A program made the translations under genes and the position numbers. From Macrocybe gigantea (taxonomy: Eukaryota > Basidiomycota > Agaricomycetes > Agaricales > Callistosporiaceae): 49,409 bases of DNA. The stretch is from positions 1-49,409 of the forward strand of contig SJRY01000055.1 in the NCBI GenBank assembly GCA_011319805.1. The letters are read 5' to 3'. Under the pieces are notes generated by a model. It saw only the letters and a program-made list of their open reading frames with translations, did not search any database and was not told the DNA's origin. Shown here piece after piece: positions 22,225 to 32,600 of this stretch. The first letter of the stretch is position 1. The number at the start of each line of letters is the position of its first letter.

Positions 22225-23110
22225 AAGTCGTAACTGGCCCAGGCCAAAGCGGAGCTGGCTGCTCGAAGCCGATGTGCTCGGCGGTGCCGAGGCCAATCTC
22301 ATAATCACCGGCCCCACCCTCTGGCCTCTACTTTGCCGCCCTCCGTGCCCCTCCCCGCTCCGTCAACCCGACAACAACCTACCAACCTCTCGCTTGGCCA
22401 CTGCGCGCCGGAATTCTGGTCCTTCTTCACCGTTTGGACCAACGGCGTCCCGTCGATCCGACGAGCACCAACACGACATCGCCAACTCGTGTGTGGTCTC
22501 CCCCCGGCCTGGTCGCCTCCCTGCGCGCACAGCATCGCAACGACCTGCGCACAGTTACCATCGAGCTCCGCCAGCGCTGCTCGTTCCAGGATCAGTACGC
22601 GTCCAAACTCCAGGCCGCGCTCAACGCCTGTTCCTCCACACATCACAAGAAGGCGTCCTTTGTCCCCCCTCCGGTGCACGCACCCCCGCCTCCTCGCTCC
22701 CCACCAGCCCTGCCCGAGCCCGAGGCCTAGACCGAGACACTCGCACCCCTCCCGCCCAAACCACAAAGCCCGGCCCGCAGCCACCACAACCGTATGAGCT
22801 CGGCCATCCCGTCCTCCTCCTCCTCCTCGAGCCCCTACCACACCCCTGAGCCCCTTCTCCTCCGCCCTCGCCATGTACCTCATCCGCGAAACTTGTCCCG
22901 CCACCGTGCTCAAAACCCGGCCCTCCCTCACCCGTATTCTCGCCTCTTATCCTCCACGTGCATATTTTGCCTCTATCACCCACGCCATCCTCTTCGTTGC
23001 CATCACCGCCGTCTCGGTCTCCCTCCCCTCCTCAGACGCCTCAGATGTGACCCCGAACCCCGGAGTGCCCAGGGCCCTCACATTCGGCCGCATCAGCGGA
23101 TTTCTGTCAC
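22225..23110 (+). CDS. hypothetical host gene, 5' portion
   Basis: One plus-strand frame is open from about 22225 to a TAG at 22728-22730. It reads as a helical protein: AQAKAELAA, later VNPTTTYQPLAWPLRAGI, VWSPPGLVASLRAQHR and QRCSFQDQYASKLQAALNAC. After a Pro/Ser-rich stretch, a second frame (from about 22810, shifted) encodes MYLIRETCPATVLKTRPSL and LTRILASYPPRAYFASITHA, then a hydrophobic segment AILFVAITAVSV. An intron between the two frames is likely but its ends were not fixed. No domain is recognised. The 24620-25547 frame may be the 3' part of the same gene, separated by the Crinkler-like gene. Confidence 0.4.
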
Positions 23111-23292
23111 CTCCTAACAAACTCTGGTTAAGCTCGAATCGGCTAGGTGGAGTTGCAACGATAATTGACGGAAGCGGAATAGGCTGGAGGCGATGCGTCA
23201 TGGCGTGTCGGAGTTGGCATCAGATAGACTGTCGTGGTCGCTACTGAAGATGACGAGGGGTCGAGGACACAGCTCCTAAGAAGCCTTATGTA

Positions 23293-24619
23293 ATGATTTC
23301 ATGTCAACATTCAGCCCTCAACCTCAAGATTCCATCGCCACCCCGGTGCCTCACATATTGCCATGAACCAAGATATTCCAGACCGAAAAAGAGGCGAATC
23401 ACGGTAAGCCTCTTGATCGTCGTTACATGTGAACTTACTGCATCCATCAATAGTCATACCGCGATCGCTGGAACGCCCTAGATGGCCTCAAGTTGGAACA
23501 GTTTCATCGGTCGTGGTGGGGTCGAGCTGCGAGCGAGAACTTCGCCAAGACACGGCCCGATTTCCCATTCCTTCATGTGGAGTCTTCTGCCCTCGAAAAA
23601 CTCGGGATCCAGCTTGGAACTTCTCAAGGCCTCCTATTTGGGCGCGCGGAGTACGACGTTTTCGCTAAACGCATCCAGAAATATTCCTCACGTTACGTGA
23701 CCCTCCACAATTCGATGCTTGTCAAGTGATAATCAGATGTGACATCTCGACCATTATCCACATCCTACGCAGCCCACTTAACATGTCCAATGCGTTTTCC
23801 TACATGCTTGTGCTCTTTCGACCTGTGGGACCAGTTTCGGAGACTTCGTTCACCAGTGACTCATATTTCGTTACTCTGAAGACACCGCGAATATGCCAAG
23901 AGGTCTTTGACAGATATCTCCACCTTGAACTTCAAGAGGCCAAGAAGCTCTTCCGCATGAGCACGACCACAGGTTCTCGAGGTGCTGTATTTACTGGGGA
24001 CTTGTTCCAAGGCCTTGCGATCCGTTTTACTTCTGGTGAAGCTACAGAGGAGTGGGTGTTCCGCCAATTCACACGCATGGAAAAGGTGAATCCGGAAGCG
24101 AGAGGTTTCCTGTCCGGTACGCATTTCAAAAGCCAGGGCACAAGTGGAGCGTCATCGTTGATGGAGCTCGCCATGTTATTTGGAGGGACACTCCGCTACC
24201 CCATCCTCCCTCCGAGAGTCATGAAGCGATGGCACCTTGGTCGCACCGAACACGAGTCGCATATCAAGATGAGGATGAAATCACCGTTGACAACTTGTAC
24301 TATTGCCTGAAGGCTCACAATAACCCTCTTTTCGATGCATTCTTATTCGAGATCTTGGCCGACAAAGTGATCCTTTGGGTATTGCAGATGGCAATCAAAT
24401 GTGACTACGATGCTTTCTCAAGAGTGGCCAATCGTCGAAGTAAAGTACGTGCTTGTGGTGCCATTTCAGCAAGTAGGATGGGACGTAGAATGGAATTTTG
24501 CGGAGGAATTTGAACAGCATAAACGGGACGTGTTTATTCAAGAAATGGACCTCGGGGTGCTCACTGGGGGTTACATCAAGCCTGATGATATTTTCGGGCA
24601 AATGGAATACAATGCTTAG
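23293..24619 (+). CDS. second Crinkler-like protein, probably degenerate
   Basis: Exon 1 (23293-23403) ends in a basic RPKKRRIT stretch that looks like a nuclear localisation signal. A 50-bp intron (23404-23453) keeps frame into SYRDRWNALDGLKLEQF and SWWGRA. A stop at 23727 and shifts follow. Farther on, RYLHLELQEAKKLFRMS, FTGDLFQGLAIRF, NNPLFDAFLFE (about 24325-24355), WVLQMAI and WDVEWNFAEEF follow the order seen in C-terminal parts of basidiomycete Crinkler-type proteins, where the Asp and the QM/ExK strand belong to a nuclease fold. The ATP-binding loop usual in the family is not visible. The frame changes at about 24050-24250 and near 24400. The family call is from pattern memory, not a search. 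Confidence 0.45.
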
Positions 24620-25547
24620 ATATTATTCTCCCGAGCCCGTCCTGGCGTCCTCTAGATCGTGCCGAACCGTGCCCGGCCCCCGACACCAACGCCCCAGCAA
24701 ACCTCTCCCATTCTGCGATGCTGCCACGGCCACAGCCGTCACTCCTTCCAAGGGCGGGTCATTGTCGCGCTCTGAGCCCCCAACGGCCTTGTCCTCCCCC
24801 ATGGCCGCTATCGTTCCTGCCAAGCCCGTCATCGTCACCACAACCGGCGCACTCCCCACACTCAAGCCTATTCCGGGCATGTTGCGCCAGACCACACAAA
24901 CTACAAGCCCCATCGAGCCGTCCACGTCCACCTTGCTGGGGGAGCGCAGGAAGCACCGCCCGAGGAGCCTCAGCCTCTCCTCTGCCATACACACCGCTAC
25001 CTCTACCGCACCTATACTCAACGCCAAGCCCATCGACATTAACGGCGATCCAGAAACCGCCATGCACATGAATGCGCATCGCAACCTCAAGCCCGGACAC
25101 CGACACATCATCTCCACCTCACACGTCATGCCACCCGCACCTGCAACACCTCTCCCATTCCAATCGTTCCCGCTCGCTCCAGCGCACCTCACGCCGTCCG
25201 TTCCAGCAGCAACACTTGCATGGCCCCAGCCTCCATGCCTGCCATCATCCCTCTCTCGCGCACAAAGCCTCCACCAGCAGCTGCTCGGCCCACTCACACG
25301 CAAGGTCTCCGAAAAGGCAAAGGGGGTGCGCCGCCCAGGATCAGCCTCTGGCCGGATTCCTAGCTTGGTTCCTGGCTCGGGAGTGGGAATGCGCAGCAAG
25401 GACAAGGACAAGGACAAGAGGAGAGCATATGAGACCGCATCAATGGATTGGGGCCGCCGAGATGAGGAGGACTGGAGCGTGGAGTGGAACGTGATGGATA
25501 TGGGTGCGGACGTGCGTGGGTTGCGTCAGCTGCATGCCAGGGCTTAA
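24620..25547 (+). CDS. Ser/Pro-rich hypothetical protein, 3' exon
   Basis: An uninterrupted plus-strand frame runs through the tail of the Crinkler-like gene to a TAA at 25547. From about 24625 onward its composition changes to Pro, Ser, Thr and Ala-rich with an RRKHRPRSLSLSS patch, a KDKDKDKRR run and a conserved-looking C-terminus (DWGRRDEEDWSVEWNVMDM). It has no catalytic motif and is probably disordered. Whether it is the terminal exon of the gene that starts near 22225, or a separate gene, cannot be told here. Bases 25548-25906 look like a 3' untranslated and intergenic stretch. Confidence 0.5.
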
Positions 25548-25906
25548 TATGCAACTCGGTATGTCCGCGCTTTTCTCGTTTCGATGTGTAGGTGTCTCAT
25601 TATGCCCGTTTGCTTGTCTTTCCCTTGCCTCATTCATACCGCGCAAGTTCCCTTCCGAAAAATGCAAACAATGCAAGGAAAATTAATGGACCGCTTTATA
25701 TTTATGGCGCCAAACGTGCACTTCTTTTTAATCTTTTTTTCTTGCCTCCCTGTAATCTTCTCGGACTCTTGCACCCACCCATCTGCCAAATCTCTACACC
25801 ACATCACTTGTACCAGCTATCTTTATTACTATACACCATACCTCCTCCTAATTCGTAGATACGTACTCGCAGTATGTATGTACCGTATGGGAATCAGGAG
25901 TGATAC

Positions 25907-27503
25907 ACGGTACGATAAACAACATACTAATGGTCTGATGCTAACTCGATTTCGGACTTGAAGTGCAGGCAAAACACGCTACCTAGTCCCAATCAGAAAT
26001 GTGTCATATCACTCTTGCTGATACGTGGAGTTGGTATTATCCATTCAAGCTAAAGTCTTATACATGTTGTAGCATAGACTGGAACCTTCGAATACAATGA
26101 GTCAATGCGCTGGATAAACTGCATCCAAAAGTTGATTCATCATCTGTTGATCGTACTCGGGACGTATTGGCATGAAGTCATCAACCCCCTTGGCCCAATT
26201 GATATTCTTCGATAAGCCAGCCGGATAATGTGCATATTTGTCGTCCACAGGACTATCTTCATTTCCATCTGGTGAACCTTGCTTGAACAGTCCTGCCCAA
26301 TCAAAATCAATCAGGTTCAAATGGCCTTCTTTTGTAAATAGCATGTTGGGTTGTCGGAGGTCGCCAAAGACATATCCTTCATCATGCAACAACTTCAACA
26401 CAGCCATCAATTGTTCATGAGCATCTTCCCGACTAGCTGGCCATGCAACTGGTTCAATATAATCCATGATGACCATGTTCATCAACGGAAGTAATTGCTG
26501 GAATCAGGCGCCCGTGTCGTCTGGAAGGGGTATCTTTTCAAGGATGGTGCCAGCAGTCGGAATGGGGCCGTGATAAAGAAGAGCGGGTGCATATCTGTTC
26601 TGATGGAGCAGCTCGTGCACTTGAACATTATAGGTCGTAACGAACTTGACGATGATACCTTTGGAATTATCTGTTTGCTTCGTGTGAAACGTGACACAGG
26701 AGGCATCGTCTTGGAGCCTGCCAAGGTATTTGAATTCGATACAGCCCGTTGGTGCATCGACAGAGGTGATGTAGGGGGAAGAAACAGGGATGAGGGTCAT
26801 TGGACTTCATGTCAACTGGTTGCAATGCTGTGTTATTGCCAACATCTGTGTAATAGGTATTCAGGTCATTAATGCCAGTGCAGAGAGTGAGAAAGACATG
26901 TGCAAGATGCAACAGCTGGTCCTCCCTGTGAGTCATCGAATTTTCCATCCACAACATGTCCGTGAGTCACTGAACGATGGCCTATCTGTAAAGATAGCGC
27001 TGAGGATGGCTAGCCATGCACCACCACCTGCAAGGACTAGTGTTGGGCAGCATGTTTTGTCGTGAATTGGGAAAAACTGTTAAATGGGCAATCAGTCAGA
27101 GTGTTGCAAAAGATACGAAGAGCTCAGCTCATATTCTCTTGGTTGACCCAGAAAGCTCTGACACTCAAGCCCACTTGGATCAAAGCATCACAGCCCCCTT
27201 CACTGACCTCGACCTTTAGCTCTATGAAGCACAAACGGATGTGAATTCCATTGATGATGATGACAATGTTGCCATCCGTTTGAGTGTCATCATCGTTTGC
27301 ATCCAAGAAGAATGTCCAGTGAAGGAGCTCCTGCAGCGCCTTGCAAATTTTGCTACTTCGTCTCAACTCTGGGCAGTGAATTTGTGTCAGCACGTCCATG
27401 AGCTTCCTCACTGACTTTAGGTATTTATGCGTCAGCTGTTCGGGATGCTGGAGACGGCAGATGAATGCCTCGAAAACAGGATGGAAGATATTGATGGGCA
27501 CAG
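25907..27503. repeat. segmental duplication, copy 2
   Basis: This is the counterpart of 18198-19794. It begins at the same ACGGTACG sequence but is preceded by unrelated sequence, and it ends abruptly at 27503 where the chromovirus LTR starts. It is CpG-depleted relative to copy 1. Confidence 0.9.
26102..27503 (-). pseudogene. decayed, truncated copy of the nuclease-kinase gene
   Basis: It is collinear with exons 3 and 4 of the 18394-20567 gene. An Arg codon CGA (18796-18798 in copy 1) is TGA here (26504-26506), an extra G near 26776 shifts the frame, and the ELKVE motif region has lost flanking residues (GEGGCDAST became SEGGCDALI). The 5' half is missing because the chromovirus sits at 27504. 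The kinase motifs GDLRQPN and LIDFDWAG remain readable, so decay is recent. Confidence 0.85.
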
Positions 27504-27823
27504 TGTTACAGACGTCGCCCAAAGGACCATTCATTTTCTTATCTCATCTTTCCCACATCCCTTATCTTCCCCGTCATGCTGCGCAGCATGCAGCCATCGA
27601 GTCATCCCACTTCCCTAGTCATTCTGAGTCATCTCCTTCCAGTCTTACTCATCTGCAGTCCACAGCATTGCGCAGCCCATGGTCCGTGCTCAAGTACTGT
27701 AATGTATATAAGGACTTCCAGATGTACCAGTAGCACTAGGCTTAATATTCCTTTTGCCATCATCTCAAGACCACTCTTGCACTTAGTCTGCCTGAGTCCT
27801 TCTGAGATTCGTCTAGCCTAACA
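27504..27823 (+). repeat. 5' LTR of the chromovirus
   Basis: It starts TGTTACAG and ends CTAACA. A TATATAAGG box lies at 27705-27713. With the start site about 27-35 bases downstream, transcription would begin close to AGGCTTAATAT at 27738-27748. Confidence 0.95.
27705..27748 (+). promoter_or_regulatory. LTR TATA box and predicted transcript 5' end
   Basis: TATATAAGG (27705-27713) is followed after about 25 bases by AGGCTTAATAT (27738-27748). The latter is the exact complement of the site just after the LTR (27826-27836). The start position is inferred from TATA spacing. Confidence 0.6.
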
Positions 27824-27825
27824 AG

Positions 27826-27836
27826 ATATTAAGCCT
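27826..27836 (+). promoter_or_regulatory. self-priming primer-binding site
   Basis: ATATTAAGCCT begins two bases after the LTR end and is perfectly complementary over 11 nt to AGGCTTAATAT in the LTR at the predicted mRNA 5' end. There is no TGG-type tRNA site. Elements of the Tf1/sushi group prime reverse transcription with the folded 5' end of their own mRNA over a pairing of about this length. Confidence 0.7.
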
Positions 27837-27869
27837 CGTCGAGACTCGCTCAGACTCACACACACACCA

Positions 27870-28792
27870 CATCACGCTTTATCAAAGACTTGATCAACAT
27901 TCGACGACAAGCGGTCGCTGACCCAGCGAGCACTAGCACGAGTGACGAGAGCACTTGGCTCAGAGAAGTAGACCAGGCATTGCAGTCCACGCCATTTGCA
28001 GAGACAGTCCACGCCACCCGCAGAGACACTAGCAATCCAAACAAATGAAAGAGAGAGCGCACGCCTACACCAAGTAGCGACGACGAAGAGCAGGCATTTC
28101 TGAGAGAGTTTGCCTTTACCACCACAGACGAGCCTGCTGAGATCCTCAGCGAAGGAGTAGCACAACTCATTGCAGAACTCTTCCTAGAAGGAGAATACGG
28201 GATAAGCCCAGAAGAGCTGTGGTCAGACTAGAATCTTCTTGCCAAAGAAGAGGACGAACCCATCCGCAAGAAAACAAGAGAAGAATGAACACAAGCCCGA
28301 GACTTTAGGTGACAACAGATTGAGAATTATAATCGCTGAACACAGGAGGAAGACATACTGATACAGAGAGGGCACGACGCACAGAGCGTATGACAGAACC
28401 AACAAGAACGACACCAGAGTCAAGGACACACAGGAACGAAACTGCCGAACCCCTTCAGAGGACCAATCCACCAAAGCACTGCATAGGGAAAGAATTGCAC
28501 CACTGTGGCGAAAGTAAGCAACAGCGACTGGGACGAATACTATCAGTGGAGGGAGCAAAAAGGATTACCAAAGACAAACGGACCAACCGCCGCAGAGTGG
28601 GCTGATTTTGAACAAGCTTGTAGAATCGCAGGAGTCGACCTAGACTACTGGAAAGAACAGAGAAAGGAGCGAAGACAGAAACAGCTCCAAGAACAGCAAG
28701 CCCAAGTACAAGCACAGCAGACCCAAGAACAACAGATCCAGGAACAGGAAAACCAAGACCAAGAGAATGACGAAGAAACCCCCAAAGGATGA
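27870..28792 (+). pseudogene. ORF1 upstream of gag, nonsense-mutated
   Basis: One frame continues from about 27870 through the intact stretch 28505-28792 and ends at a TGA (28790-28792) that overlaps the gag ATG (28789). It is interrupted by several TGA and TAG codons (for example near 28046, 28229, 28286). The product is hydrophilic: an acidic N-terminal half with EILSEGVAQLIAELFLEGEY, then NSDWDEYYQWREQKG and a Gln/Glu-rich tail. No domain is recognised. It has no clear start codon. It could be a separate protein or an N-terminal part of gag expressed by coupling. Confidence 0.55.
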
Positions 28793-29646
28793 CGACAGAA
28801 TACAAGGGAATCATCGCTGACCCGAAATCCTTTACAGGAGATCGAACGTCCTTTGATATTTGGTGGAGGAAGATGAAACTTTACATAACCGCACATGGAG
28901 ACCTCACAGATACACAGAAGATTGGAGTGGTCCTGTCTAGAATGACCGATGGACCAGGAGCCCACTGGGCATCAAAGAAGATCGACACTACTACCAACCA
29001 AAGCACATGGGCTGACTTCATAACCGAGATAGAGATACGATTCAGCAACGTTATGTCGCCATCACAAGCAGGAAGCAAACTATTCAATATCAGACAGGGA
29101 AACCGACCCATCGACGAATTTCTGGATGAATTCGTAGACCTCGCAGGGAAAGCAGGAATGACAGGAACAGCCCCTCGTTTCCTACTCGAGAAGAGCTTAA
29201 ACCGAAGGACAGCAGAAGCCGTACACTCGATCTCCACACTTCCAACAGATGGAGATGAATATATCAAGACAGTTCAAGCGATTGGACGAAACATCGATGA
29301 ACACAGAAATGTAATGAGAGGAGAATTTACAAGCAATCAGCGCAAGACCAGAAATCCAAGCCGAGGAGCAGGACAGGCCATGGAAGTCGACAAAGTATGA
29401 AGCAACAACTGCTTCAACTGCAATAAACCAGGACACCTCTCACGAAACTGCCTGGAACTACGAAAAGGAGCAGCAAATGTCACATGTTTCAACTGTGGCT
29501 TAAAGGGACACTATGCACAGAACTGCAAGAAGAAGAAGAAAGGAAAATCCTGGGTCAGAGAAGTGAAAGAAGAAGAAGGAGAGGACGAAGAAGACAAGGA
29601 TGAAGAAAGCTCTGATAAAGAGGGTTTTGCCGAAGGGTCCGACTAA
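28789..29646 (+). pseudogene. gag: gag: capsid and two CCHC zinc knuckles
   Basis: The frame opens MTTEYKGIIADPKSFTGD, carries a Retrotrans_gag-type capsid core (FDIWWRKMKLYI, GPGAHWASKK, FITEIEIRFS, FLDEFVDLA), and reaches a TGA at 29398-29400. Read past it, the same frame has two knuckles [14 protein letters not shown] and [14 protein letters not shown] (each C-x2-C-x4-H-x4-C) and an acidic tail, ending with TAA at 29644-29646. The TGA probably derives from an Arg codon. It starts at the ATG of an ATGA overlap with ORF1. Gag would form the virus-like particle and bind the element RNA. Confidence 0.85.
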
Positions 29647-29666
29647 GAGGTGCTAAATCGCGACCC
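29622..29666 (+). promoter_or_regulatory. putative -1 ribosomal frameshift signal between gag and pol
   Basis: In the gag frame the codons read GAG GGT TTT, giving the heptamer G GGT TTT (29622-29628), a canonical X XXY YYZ slippery site. After a 6-nt spacer, GGGTCCGA (29635-29642) can pair with TCGCGACCC (29658-29666), making an 8-bp stem with one bulged C and a 15-nt loop. The gag stop (29644-29646) lies in the loop. A -1 slip enters the pol frame, which is open here and continues into the protease. Confidence 0.7.
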
Positions 29667-32600
29667 ATACAACTGAAACAGACTTGCTTCGATACTGGAT
29701 GTAGATCATCCCATACTCTGAAATACACCATTCCTGCCAAGCGATCTGAAGCACCAAGGAAAACCATCCAAGGGGACAAACCATCAAAGAGGAAAGAACT
29801 CGCAGTACCAGCAAGGATACGAACATGAAAAGGAATCACAACGATAACACCGGAAGTCGATAGCGGAGCGGATAGGACCTGCATCAACACTGCAATAGTA
29901 GCAAAAACAGGACTGAAGACACGACGAATCAAGAAGATTCCCATCATAAATGCAGACGGATCACCCAACCGCCAGAAAACAGCAGACCGAGTAGCAGAGG
30001 TCCACATCGACATTAAAGGACACAAGGAGCACATGGAAGCCATCGTACTCGACATTGGAAAAACTGACATGCTACTAGGACATGACTGGCTTGTCTACCA
30101 CAACCCAACAATCAAATGGAGGACAGGAGAAATTGTCTTTGACAGATGCCCCAAAACATGCAAAATAAACCACCAGACGATCAAGATACAGAAGGTGGCT
30201 GAACCAGCGAAAACCACAGCCAGCGACAAGACAGGAACCCAGATACCCCCATATCTGATCAGATTCAAACACCTCTTCAAGGAGAAGAACTTTGATCACT
30301 TACCAGACCACAAAGAATGGGACAATGAAATAAACTTAACAAAGGATGCACCTAAAACGATACTGAGCAAGGTCTATCCGATGACACAGAAAGAACTAGA
30401 GGAACTAGATGCCTTCGTTGAAGAAGGATTATGAACAGGAAAAATACACCCATCGAAATCGCCTTACGCAGCACCCTGCTTCTTTCACAACAAGAAGGAT
30501 GGAAGCAAATGACTCATCCAAGACTACCGGGAGATAAACAAATATATGGTCAAGGACAAGTTCCCACTACCACGCATCAGCGAGCTCCTCGATGTACTAC
30601 AAGGAGCAAAGTACTTTAGCAAGATCAATATTATCTGGGGATACAATAACGTGCGCATCCGGAAAGGGGACGAATGGAAGGCAGCCTTCCTAACAGCAAG
30701 AGGACTCTTTGAACCGACAGTCATGTACTTTGGGCAGTGCAACGCACCAGGCACTTTTAGCCGAATGATGGCGAGCCTCTTCCAAGACCAAATACAAAGA
30801 AGAGTGTGCATAATCTATATGGACGACATCATAATCATTGGACGAACACAAGAGGAACTCCAAAAGAACACCATAGAAGTCATGGAAATACTGAACAAGA
30901 ACGACCTGTTCATCAAAGGACCGAAATGCATCTGGGAATCATCAAAAGTCCCAGTACTAGGATACATCATAGGAGAAGGGAAGGTAGAAATGGAACCAGA
31001 AAAGATCACAGCCATACAATCCTGGCCAACCCCAAAGACAAAGAAAGAACTACAAAAGTTCTTGGGATTCACGAACTTTTACCGACGATTCATCAAGGGA
31101 TATGCAAAGGTCGCTAAACCCCTGACAGAGTTGACTGGAAACAAAGCATTCCAGTGGACAGACAAGCAACAGGACGCTTTCAAAGAGCTGATCCGACATA
31201 TAACCTCAGCACCCATTCTAGCACTACCACAAACAGAAGGAAAATTCCGAGTTGAAACGGATGCCTCAGGATATGCCATTGGAGCGGTACTATCACAACA
31301 GCAGAAAGGACTATGGCATCTGATCGCATTCATTTCGAGATGCATGACCCCAGCGGAGCAAAACTACGAAATCTACGACAAGGAACTTCTTGCGATAATG
31401 GTCGCACTAAAGACATGGAGACAATACCTCCTCGAAGCTCGAGAGAAGTTCGAAATATTGATGGATCACAAAAACCTATCATACTTCCGGAAGCCACAGC
31501 GACTCAATTCGAGACAGATTGGCTGGTACCTGAAATTACAGGAATATGACTATGAACTACGACACGTACCAGGAAAGGCGAATGGAAAAGCGGATGTCCT
31601 GTCACAGATGGCAGGATATGAAGAAAATCTAGCAGAGAAGGACGACATACAAATGATCAAAGAAGCAGCATTCATTCGACATCTGGAAGAGAATAATGAA
31701 CGAGACTTCGAATTTATGATGTTCGAGGACAAACACCCACGGAAAGAAGAAGCAGAGAATAATGAAACAATACAAACAAGAGGAATCACAATGATCGAAT
31801 CCTCAAGGGTAGAACAAATTCGACAATACACACGAAGGGAGACGATTGTAACAACAGGACTGAAGGAAAAACCACACTGGTTCACAGAAAATGACCACAT
31901 CGTATACGTAGAAGGAAAAATCTATGTTCCTCCAGACAACAAACTGAAGGAAGACATCATGTTTGAACACCACGACACACCCATCGGAGGACACCCAGGA
32001 CAATACCACATGCACGAGCTCATAAACCACACCTATTGGTGGCCATCTGTTAGGCTAGACGAATCTCAGAAGGACTCGGGCAGACTAAGTGCGAGAGTGG
32101 TCTTGAGATGATGGCAAAAGGAATATTAAGCCTAGCGCTACTGGTACATCTGGGAGTCCTTATATACATTACAGTACTCGAGCACGGACCATGGGCTGCG
32201 CAATGCTGTGGACTGCGGATGAGTAAGACTGGAAGGAGATGACTCAGGATGACTAGGGAAGTGGGATGACTCGATGGCTGCGCGCTGCGCAGCATGATGG
32301 GGGAGATAAGGGATGTGGGAAAGATAAGATACGAAAATGAATAGTCCTTTGGGCGGCGTCTGTAACACCATCAATGCTAACGGACATCAAGAAGTATGTC
32401 AATGGATGCGAAACATGTCAGCAAAACAAAATCATCTGACAAAAGAAACACGCACCCCTACACCTGCACGAAGTCCCACAGCAACCATGGGAAGATATTG
32501 GAGTAGATCTCATAGGACCGCTACCCAGCTCGAACGGCTTTAATGCCATCGCCGCAGTCACAGACCGCCTGACCAAGATGATCCATCTAGTTCCCACAAA

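Noticed and set aside
23454..23729. ATP-binding P-loop in the second Crinkler-like gene
   Set aside because: No GxxxxGK[S/T] motif is visible in any frame after the FGRAEYDVF stretch. The region is either deleted or too decayed.
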